This document shows, piece by piece, positions 23,206-30,187 of a stretch of DNA of 62,723 nucleotides. Source of the DNA: Moraxella nonliquefaciens. GTDB lineage: Bacteria > Pseudomonadota > Gammaproteobacteria > Pseudomonadales > Moraxellaceae. The notes below the pieces were generated by a model. The model was not told the DNA's origin, did no database searches, and saw nothing but the letters and a program-made list of their open reading frames with translations. Both the position numbers and the translations under genes were made by a program. Where the stretch lies: assembly GCF_001679005.1 (NCBI RefSeq), contig NZ_LXTW01000003.1, positions 1-62,723 on the forward strand, read 5' to 3'. Each line of letters opens with the position of its first letter. Within the stretch, counting starts at the first letter, position 1.

Positions 23206-23673
23206 ATGAAAAAACTCTCAATCCTAGCACTTAGTGCTACCGTAGCTATCGCTCCTGCATTTGCAGAGACGACTTCTCATTATACCACACCCATCACAGA
23301 ATTAACACCTGTTACAGAATTATCTAGCCAACAAGCAGATTTGTCTTTTGCTTTTGATGATGCAGAGAATTTACAAGCGGTTGCCATGACTGATAAGCAG
23401 ATGGAAGAGACACAGGGGGCTTGGGTTCCTAATGTTGTGGGTGGAGTTGCTGGTGGCTTAGGTGGTCATTTTGGCTATATGTCAAGTGTAGTAACATCAG
23501 GTCAGTACAACTTTGGAGGTCATTTGGCATCGGTTGGTCTTGGAGCACTTGGCGGTGTTGCTAGTCCTGCAACAGGCATTGGTAGTGTGGCTTGGGGGTT
23601 AGGGTTTGGCACAGCATCTGGTGCAGCCACAGGATACTTAACATCTAAATTCCCAACAATAAATGTAAAATAA
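23206..23673 (+). CDS. Cassette 14 putative secreted toxin (intact)
   Basis: A 155-residue precursor with signal MKKLSILALSATVAIAPAFA, an extended propeptide carrying a duplicated ELTPVTELSS stretch, LSFAFDD and the site MTDKQMEETQGA. The module of about 85 residues is very glycine-rich (VVGGVAGGLGGHFGYMSS ... TGYLTSKFPTINVK), typical of membrane-inserting zippers. It is nearest to the intact export genes and so may be the currently favoured cassette. Two small membrane proteins follow. Role inferred. Confidence 0.75.
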   Translation: MKKLSILALSATVAIAPAFAETTSHYTTPITELTPVTELSSQQADLSFAFDDAENLQAVAMTDKQMEETQGAWVPNVVGGVAGGLGGHFGYMSSVVTSGQYNFGGHLASVGLGALGGVASPATGIGSVAWGLGFGTASGAATGYLTSKFPTINVK

Positions 23674-23688
23674 CCCAATAATTATTTA

Positions 23689-23723
23689 TACAATCTCATT
23701 TTGATTCACCAGATGAGATTGTA
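23689..23723 (+). promoter_or_regulatory. Toxin-immunity intergenic stem-loop, cassette 14
   Basis: TACAATCTCAT and ATGAGATTGTA, an 11-bp perfect stem with a 13-nt loop, between toxin and first membrane protein. Confidence 0.65.
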
Positions 23724-23747
23724 TTTCTATGATATGGGAGTATGTAC

Positions 23748-23972
23748 ATGTTATTATTCTTAGCCTTTGCCCTAATTATTGTATCTGCTTTAATGATTCG
23801 ATATTCTCATTTAATAAATCGGACAAGCTATAAGGTGCTACTTTATTTTGGTTCTGCCATACCTGTAAGTACGTCTAGTGCTATTTTGAGTGCAATGGGT
23901 ATTGATTTTGTTGTTATTGGTTTGTGTGTTTTTATTGCTTCATTAGTTGTTACTTTTATTAAAATTAATTAG
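23748..23972 (+). CDS. Cassette 14 putative immunity protein (membrane), first
   Basis: A 74-residue protein MLLFLAFALIIVSALMIRYS ... with about three hydrophobic helices, near-identical to the cassette 8 copy. ATG at 23748 follows GGGAG with normal spacing. Likely cognate to the cassette 14 toxin; function inferred. Confidence 0.55.
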   Translation: MLLFLAFALIIVSALMIRYSHLINRTSYKVLLYFGSAIPVSTSSAILSAMGIDFVVIGLCVFIASLVVTFIKIN

Positions 23973-24002
23973 AAGGTATTGTTAATTGACTATACCTTTG
24001 GT

Positions 24003-24141
24003 TAGATTTGTAGGGGCGAATGTGGTTTATCCCTACATTTTCCAATTTTAAAATATATCTTTATTGCTTGTTTGATTTATTTATTTATTTATTTATTTAT
24101 TATGCTCGTTTTGCCCAACAGAACTTTTGTTTCCGTTGGGC
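24003..24141. repeat. About 125-bp insertion with a (TTTA)6 tract
   Basis: Compared with cassette 8, cassette 14 has about 125 extra bp flanked by AGGGGCGAATG and AGGGGCAAATG. The insert holds six TTTA units (24076-24099) and an inverted repeat TTTGCCCAAC/GTTGGGCAAA. A longer frame through the repeat (from 24072) joins the next gene, so slippage could change its N-terminus. Confidence 0.55.
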
Positions 24142-24164
24142 AAATGATGATAAGGGGCAAATGT

Positions 24165-24410
24165 ATGAATACAGCATGTATTTTATTTTTTGCTATCATT
24201 TTGGTGCCAAACTTGTTAGCTCGTGGTAAAAAATTATTACTATTGATGCTTGTCGTTGCATTAATGGTTTTTTTATATTATTATCACATTGTTTGGGGTT
24301 ACAACCAAGATTTGCCATTAGACCCTACTATTAGAATTTTTATGGATTTTTTTATGGCGATTACTGGTGGCTACTTCTATTATTTTATCACAAATAAATA
24401 TAAAAAATAA
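24165..24410 (+). CDS. Cassette 14 putative immunity protein (membrane), second
   Basis: An 81-residue protein MNTACILFFAIILVPNLLAR ... with three hydrophobic helices, nearly identical to the cassette 8 copy at 16750. The conserved ATG at 24165 follows AAGGGGCAAATGT. An alternative start at 24072 would add 31 residues that have no counterpart in cassette 8. It ends at MITE copy C. Confidence 0.5.
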   Translation: MNTACILFFAIILVPNLLARGKKLLLLMLVVALMVFLYYYHIVWGYNQDLPLDPTIRIFMDFFMAITGGYFYYFITNKYKK

Positions 24411-24412
24411 AA

Positions 24413-24504
24413 GCTCGTAGGTTGGGTAAGCGATAGTAACACCCAATAGATGTAAGGCTTGGCTTAAAATGTCGGGTTTTGTATCTCAACCCAACCTACT
24501 GAGC
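24413..24504. repeat. MITE-like repeat, copy C (92 bp)
   Basis: Same element as copies A and B but with one of the two tandem GCGATACCCAA units missing and several substitutions. It separates the last cassette from the intact outer-membrane gene. Confidence 0.65.
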
Positions 24505-24580
24505 TGATTTGGTGGGGTGTATTCAATCGATTGTTTACTTTTTTTGCTGATTTACAAAAACCGATCATAGGATTGTCTTT

Positions 24581-25531
24581 ATGAATTTTAAATATTTATT
24601 GGTAGGTTTGCCCTTTTTTGCACTCACCGCCCACGCCGACTTACCCCTAACCGTTGCCGATATTTTGGCGGATAAAAACCGCTTTAAACTTGATACCGAT
24701 GTCAGTTATTATAACCATCATAAATCATCGGTGGCGACACAGGGCTTTTCTGTGGTGGATTTGGGTCAGGGTCGGGCGATTTATATGCCATCTTTGGGTG
24801 AGAGCCATAGTAATACTGACAGCGTCATCATGGGCTTGGGCTTGCGATATGGGGTGAGTGATAGGCTAGAAGTCGGCATTAAGGGTAACGGCATCTATCG
24901 TTATGCACGCCACCAAAATGGTGCGGAATTGTCAAAGTCAAGCGACACTCATCTCAATGACATCAGCCTTAGTACCCAATACCAATTTACCAAAAATCAC
25001 GCCAAACTGCCTGATGTGATTGGCTTTGGCGAGTTATCCTTATACGACAATACGCAAGGACTAAAAAACAAAAGTGGCACGTCAGCACTGGTTGGCTTTA
25101 CCACTTATACGGTCAATGATCCGATTGTGCTTAGTCTGACGGGTACTTATCAATATCAGCCAAGACGTGAAACCAATACAGGTGGTCATGTGGATTTGGG
25201 TGATACAGCAACCCTAAACGGCTCGGTGGGCTTTGCGGTCAATCCCGACATCACGCTGACAGGTGGGATGGGTGTTCGTCATAAATGGGCGGATAAAAAT
25301 AAGTTTGGTAAATTAGAAAATAACAGCACCCAAACGACGCTAAATCTAGGATTTGCCTATGCCATGACCGCCAGAACCAATCTGACCGCCAATGTCCGTA
25401 CGCCCATCTCTGGCGATGGTGGCAGTACATTGTCTGTGGGCTTGACGAGCAAATTGGGTAAGTTGCCGCCGCCATTGTCTCAAAAATACCGCCAAATCAA
25501 ATCAGCAGAGCCTACTGTATCTGCACCGTAA
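24581..25531 (+). CDS. Outer-membrane beta-barrel exporter (FapF-like), only intact copy in the array
   Basis: A 316-residue protein with signal peptide MNFKYLLVGLPFFALTAHA (cleavage before DLPLTVADILADKNRF). Repeated amphipathic strands follow (YGVSDRLEVGIKGNGIYRY, TYTVNDPIVLSLTGTYQY, DITLTGGMGVRHKW, NLTANVRTPISGDGG), consistent with a 10- to 14-strand barrel. The N-terminal helix DLPLTVADILADK could act as a plug. Pairing with a C39 peptidase recalls FapF/FapD of Pseudomonas functional amyloid export; I judge it related by layout rather than proven homology. It lies 9 bp before the peptidase gene, clearly an operon. Ten broken copies of its first 100 bp lie upstream. Likely the exit pore for the processed peptides. 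Confidence 0.75.
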   Translation: MNFKYLLVGLPFFALTAHADLPLTVADILADKNRFKLDTDVSYYNHHKSSVATQGFSVVDLGQGRAIYMPSLGESHSNTDSVIMGLGLRYGVSDRLEVGIKGNGIYRYARHQNGAELSKSSDTHLNDISLSTQYQFTKNHAKLPDVIGFGELSLYDNTQGLKNKSGTSALVGFTTYTVNDPIVLSLTGTYQYQPRRETNTGGHVDLGDTATLNGSVGFAVNPDITLTGGMGVRHKWADKNKFGKLENNSTQTTLNLGFAYAMTARTNLTANVRTPISGDGGSTLSVGLTSKLGKLPPPLSQKYRQIKSAEPTVSAP

Positions 25532-25540
25532 AATCTGTAA

Positions 25541-26203
25541 ATGAAATCTGTCAAAGTTGCCATCATCACACTTGCTTTCATTAGCTCATCGGTTTATGCC
25601 AATGGGCAAAGCCTTGTCATCAGTCCTATCACGCCTAAACCCATCATGCTGGGTACGCACACTACTTGGAAAGACAGTAGAGACAGCAAAATCACCAAGC
25701 AAGATGTGGACTACTCATGTGGTGCGTCATCGCTATCCACCATCTTGACTTACTTTTATCAATACCCCAAAACAGAACAGCAAATCCTAGATGATATGGC
25801 ATTAGATGATGTGATGGCATCGTTTGCACACTTGGCAAGCGTAAGTGAAAAATACGGCTACACCGCTTATGGCATGACGATGGATTATGACACGCTTGCC
25901 AAAATAAAAATTCCTGCCATTGTCTATGTCAATCACAAACGAAGCGACCATTTTAGCGTGGTGCGAGCCATTGACAAGCAAAATGTTTATTTATCCGACA
26001 GCAGTTGGGGCAATCGCACACTCACACGCAAGCAATTTGAAAGACTGTGGCTTACCACCGATAATCACACATCAGGCAAGGTGTTGCTCATACTGCCCAC
26101 CACCAATCACCAAAAACAGATGAGTGATAAAAATTTTACCGCCGTACATGATACTCAGCATTTATTAAAACAAAGTCCTGTGCTGTTTAGGCGGTTTTTG
26201 TGA
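25541..26203 (+). CDS. Periplasmic C39-family cysteine peptidase (FapD-like)
   Basis: A 220-residue protein with a Sec signal (MKSVKVAIITLAFISSSVYA) and a C39 domain. Q54 and C60 lie in KQDVDYSCGASSLSTI, H137 in SDHFSVVRAI and D153 in LSDSSWG, the complete Gln/Cys/His/Asp set of bacteriocin-processing peptidases. Classical C39 domains are fused to ABC transporters and face the cytoplasm; this one is free-standing and secreted, as in FapD, so its substrates must be in the periplasm. The array's precursors, with a Sec signal plus a GA-type double-glycine site, are obvious candidates. It overlaps no other gene and ends the operon. Confidence 0.85.
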   Translation: MKSVKVAIITLAFISSSVYANGQSLVISPITPKPIMLGTHTTWKDSRDSKITKQDVDYSCGASSLSTILTYFYQYPKTEQQILDDMALDDVMASFAHLASVSEKYGYTAYGMTMDYDTLAKIKIPAIVYVNHKRSDHFSVVRAIDKQNVYLSDSSWGNRTLTRKQFERLWLTTDNHTSGKVLLILPTTNHQKQMSDKNFTAVHDTQHLLKQSPVLFRRFL

Positions 26204-26300
26204 GCATGACATTGGTGTTAGTGGTGGTCTTTTGTTGGTGCTTTTTAAGTTGATGGATTTGGTTAAAAACAAAACATCTCTAAACCCTGTCAAAATTTGC

Positions 26301-26306
26301 TATAAT
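26301..26306 (+). promoter_or_regulatory. Probable -10 element of smc
   Basis: Perfect TATAAT 32 bp before the smc start codon; no strong -35 was identified at the expected distance. Confidence 0.5.
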
Positions 26307-26338
26307 ATCCGCCTTTATCCGATTATCAAAATCACACC

Positions 26339-29300
26339 ATGCGTCTAAAATCCCTAAAACTATCAGGCTTTAAATCCTTTGCCAATGCCACAACCTTTAC
26401 CTTTGGGCACGACATTACCGCCATTGTTGGGCCAAACGGCTGTGGTAAGTCCAACGTGATTGATGCCATACGCTGGGTGCTGGGCGAAACTTCTGCCAAG
26501 CAGTTACGTGGTGGGGCGATGAGCGACGTCATCTTTGCAGGCGTGGAGGGGCGAGCGGGCAAATCTTTGGCGAGCGTGGAGCTGACTTTTGAGCATACCC
26601 AAGATGAGAGTACAGGCATTCGCCATGCGTTGAACCTATACCACGAGCTGACCCTACGCCGTCAAGTAACTAAGGAGGGTAAGTCTGATTATTATATCAA
26701 TGGGCAAAAGGTGCGTCGCCGTGATGTGGTGGACGTATTTTTGGGGACAGGGCTGGGTGCTAGAAGTTATGCAATCATTGAGCAGGGTATGATAGGGCGA
26801 ATTGTGGATTCTACACCCATGCAGCTGCGTGAGTTCATCGAGGAGGCGGCAGGCGTGTCACGCTATCAGGCACGCCGAGCCGAGACCGAAAAACAGCTCA
26901 ATGAAACCAAGGACAATCTGGCACGCCTTAATGACTTACAAGGCGAGCTTAAAAAACAGCACAAAACACTCATCCGCCAAGCCGAATCCGCCAAAAAATA
27001 CCAAGCCCTAAATGATGAGCTGTTTGAGCTGAATAAAAATGACTTATTAAAACGCATTTTTGAGGCGTGGCAATACCTAGAAACCAAAAAACAAGACAAA
27101 GACAAATCCGCCCAAATCCTGCATGAGCTAGAACAAGCGGTGGGTAAAGCCAAAAAAGAGCTGGATGTCCACTCAGCCAAACTTGCCGAGATAAACTGGC
27201 TCAAAGATGACATGAGAGACAGTTACCATAATGCCCGCATGAAAGAGCAGACAGCAGAACATAATTATTATAGCCTAAATCAAGAAATTGCCAACTGTGA
27301 GAACAAAATTGCCCACCTAACCGAGCTAAAAACCCAGTCAGAGGCGAGTATTGTAGAGAACCAAAAAAGCATTGATGAGATAGATAAAACACTTGGGCAA
27401 ATGGATTCTCATGCAGCTGATGGAGTGTTACAAATAAGCCACTTGCAAGACAAGCTGACCCAAACCCAAGGGGCATTTAACACCGCCAAACAGCAAGTAA
27501 GCGAACTTACCCAAAAAAACAGCGATCTGGAAAACAGACACAAGTTGGCAATCTCACAAAAAAACCGCTTACTCATCAATCATGAAAAAGTGAGCAAAAA
27601 ATACCATGAACTCATCACCAAAAACGCAAATAAAGAGCAAAACCACGATAAAGAACGAGATGAGATAAAGGCACTGACAGACAAAATTGCCATGCTAAAT
27701 CTTGCCACAGATGAGTTGGCTTATGATGATACCAAGCAGGTATTTGATGCAAAAAGCCAACAGTTCAAACTTTTGCAAGATGAGTTATCTACACTAGAAA
27801 AACGCCATGCAACCATGATGGGTGAGTATGACACTTTGCACCAACTGGTGCATAAACCCAAACACAGCTTGCCCATATATGATGATGGTAAGCATGATGG
27901 TATGGTCAGTGATGATAAAAATGGCGTGGATGATTCTGTCATTTGTCAATTAAGTACGCTAAAAGAATGTATTGAACTGACCTATGAGGGCAAAAAGTAC
28001 ACCGATGTGCTTGATAAATTTTTGGGATTTTGGCTAGATGCTAGGGTATTAGATGATAAGCGTGATTTGTCTTTGTGGCCGCTTATCAATCATCTGCCAA
28101 AGACCACAGATATTAATCAGCACAACCATGATAGCCAAGAGGGCGGGAAAAAAGATGCCAAACACCCCAAACATAAGGACATCTCAGAGCTGTCTGCTCA
28201 CAAACAGGGTTTGGCCGTATTTTTGCATCACTCATCTAATTTTGGGCAAAAAAGTCGTGATAAACTCATTTCGCTGACCGCCTTGATAAAATCGCCGACA
28301 CTGGCATTGTGGCAAAACGTGTATCTGTTGGATGTAGATGCCCAAATAGATGATACTGCTTTTGATGAACTTAGCCGAGCATGGGAGGGCGAGCTTGTCC
28401 AAGGTGTGCTGATTTTAACCAAAACAGGTTGGATGATTGGCTCTTTTGGGGTCATGCATGTCTCTGCCTTAGGACAAACTGGGCAAGGCGTGCTAAGCGA
28501 GCGGATAGAACACACCAAACGCTTAGAAATCCTAGAAAAGCAACTTTGGCAGATACAAAGCGAGCTGGATGATAAACAGCAGGCATTAAAGACGATGGCA
28601 GGTGAGCTTGATACACTAAGAGTGGCACAAGAGGAATACCATGCCAAACACAGTAAGCTGACTGACGCTCTACATCAGAGTAAAACAAAACTTGTCAAAC
28701 TAGAACATCAGATAAGCCAAGATAAGCTGATGTGGGAGAACTTTAACACCCAAAAGGCAGCTCTTAGCGATGAACTCTCTGAACTGGATGAAGAGCTTGG
28801 ACTCATAGATGATGAGATTAACCACACTCTGATGGCGTTAGATAAGCATTTGCCTACATTGCGTGTTGCCCAAAACGCCCTAAATATGCTGTCGGTGAAT
28901 GTGGACGAGCTGTCAGATAAGCTTAGACAGATGACCCAAGACAGACAGGAGCTGCTACTAAAACAGACCACGCTGAACCAAAACAAAGAACATGCCACAA
29001 AACTTTTACAGTTATCTTGTGAGGGTGTAACAAGGGCAGACACTGAGATTGGGGGGCTTTTTGCCCAAAGGCAGATAATGAGTGAACAACTGCCCATCTT
29101 AGAGGATGCGTTTAAACAAGCAAAAGCTAAGAGTGCCGAGCTTAAAATCCAAAGCGAAGAGTATGAAGAGATGGCAAAAACCTTAACCATCATGCAAGGC
29201 AAACTACAAGAGAGCTTGACCGATGCTCATGCTAAATTTGCCACCGTACAGGCAAACATTGCCAATGTTCATGCAGACGTGGCAGTGGGTGAGAGCCGTT

Positions 29301-30073
29301 TGGCGGATTTGGGTGAACAAATGCTTGATATGGATGAGCGATTTAATTTGCCATCCACGTTGGCAGATTTTCAGGCACGCACGCCTGTATTTACTGATAA
29401 CAGTGCCCATATTGAGCAAATTAAGGCAAAAATTGAGAAGTTGGGTGCGGTCAATCTGGCAGCAGTGGAGGAGCTTGCTAGGTTAGAGGAGCGTGTCTTG
29501 CCCCTAGATGAGCAGGTAGCAGACATTACCAAGAGCATGCAAAAATTACAAAATGCCATTTATGCCATTGATGATAAGACCAGACAGCTGTTTTTGGACA
29601 TGTTGCAAGCGGTTAATGATGAGATGAATGCCTTATTTGCTAAGGTATTTGGCGGTGGGCAGGCGAGTTTGACTTTGATGGATGATGATAATCTGACTAA
29701 GGCAGATAAATGGCGGGCGGGGCTTGTGTTAATGGCACAGCCTAAGGGCAAAAAAAATTCACATCTTGCGGTATTATCAGGAGGTGAGAAAACACTGACT
29801 GCCCTTAGTCTGATTTTTGCTATTTTTAAACAGCACCCCGCCCCATTTTGTGTGTTAGATGAGGTGGATGCCCCCTTAGATGATGCCAACGTGGGACGGT
29901 TTACAAGCCTTATCCGTGAGCTCTCAGACAGCGTGCAGTTTATTTTTATCAGCCATAATAAACTTGCCATGCAAGTGGCACATGAATTAAAGGGCATCAC
30001 CATGCCAACGCCAGGCATTTCTAGTTTGGTAACGGTTAATTTAGAAGAAGCACAAAAATATCTGCAATCTTGA
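26339..30073 (+). CDS. smc: Chromosome segregation ATPase SMC
   Basis: A 1244-residue SMC protein. The N-terminal Walker A motif is GPNGCGKSN (residues 31-39) after LKLSGFKSFANATTF. Two long coiled-coil arms (about 170-500 and 700-1060) flank a hinge near 510-690 that is unusually rich in His and Asp. The C-terminal head carries the ABC signature LSGGEKTLTALSLIF and Walker B VLDEVDAPLDDANV. It forms a dimer that, with ScpAB, compacts and resolves chromosomes. The start gives the standard N-terminus, with TATAAT upstream. Moraxellaceae use this bacterial SMC rather than MukB. Confidence 0.96.
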   Translation: MRLKSLKLSGFKSFANATTFTFGHDITAIVGPNGCGKSNVIDAIRWVLGETSAKQLRGGAMSDVIFAGVEGRAGKSLASVELTFEHTQDESTGIRHALNLYHELTLRRQVTKEGKSDYYINGQKVRRRDVVDVFLGTGLGARSYAIIEQGMIGRIVDSTPMQLREFIEEAAGVSRYQARRAETEKQLNETKDNLARLNDLQGELKKQHKTLIRQAESAKKYQALNDELFELNKNDLLKRIFEAWQYLETKKQDKDKSAQILHELEQAVGKAKKELDVHSAKLAEINWLKDDMRDSYHNARMKEQTAEHNYYSLNQEIANCENKIAHLTELKTQSEASIVENQKSIDEIDKTLGQMDSHAADGVLQISHLQDKLTQTQGAFNTAKQQVSELTQKNSDLENRHKLAISQKNRLLINHEKVSKKYHELITKNANKEQNHDKERDEIKALTDKIAMLNLATDELAYDDTKQVFDAKSQQFKLLQDELSTLEKRHATMMGEYDTLHQLVHKPKHSLPIYDDGKHDGMVSDDKNGVDDSVICQLSTLKECIELTYEGKKYTDVLDKFLGFWLDARVLDDKRDLSLWPLINHLPKTTDINQHNHDSQEGGKKDAKHPKHKDISELSAHKQGLAVFLHHSSNFGQKSRDKLISLTALIKSPTLALWQNVYLLDVDAQIDDTAFDELSRAWEGELVQGVLILTKTGWMIGSFGVMHVSALGQTGQGVLSERIEHTKRLEILEKQLWQIQSELDDKQQALKTMAGELDTLRVAQEEYHAKHSKLTDALHQSKTKLVKLEHQISQDKLMWENFNTQKAALSDELSELDEELGLIDDEINHTLMALDKHLPTLRVAQNALNMLSVNVDELSDKLRQMTQDRQELLLKQTTLNQNKEHATKLLQLSCEGVTRADTEIGGLFAQRQIMSEQLPILEDAFKQAKAKSAELKIQSEEYEEMAKTLTIMQGKLQESLTDAHAKFATVQANIANVHADVAVGESRLADLGEQMLDMDERFNLPSTLADFQARTPVFTDNSAHIEQIKAKIEKLGAVNLAAVEELARLEERVLPLDEQVADITKSMQKLQNAIYAIDDKTRQLFLDMLQAVNDEMNALFAKVFGGGQASLTLMDDDNLTKADKWRAGLVLMAQPKGKKNSHLAVLSGGEKTLTALSLIFAIFKQHPAPFCVLDEVDAPLDDANVGRFTSLIRELSDSVQFIFISHNKLAMQVAHELKGITMPTPGISSLVTVNLEEAQKYLQS

Positions 30074-30187
30074 TGGGTCAATCGTGATTGGACATTTTTG
30101 ATTGCCAAATTTACAACTTTTATACAGCTGCCTAAATCAGTTGTAAAATTATTTTGCTAAGCTAATGACCATTTTTATGGTTAAAAT

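Noticed and set aside
10037..24600. CRISPR-like or simple tandem repeat array
   Set aside because: The repeats are long, irregular (about 0.6-1.3 kb apart), contain promoters and coding leaders, and lack short spacers and cas genes.
10037..26203. Mcb-type (ABC-exported) bacteriocin locus or Fap functional amyloid operon
   Set aside because: There is no ABC transporter or membrane-fusion protein as in Mcb/colicin V systems. The precursors have variable modules and partner genes rather than the repeated amyloid motifs of FapB/FapC, and no FapA/FapE-like genes are present. Only the C39/barrel pair is Fap-like.
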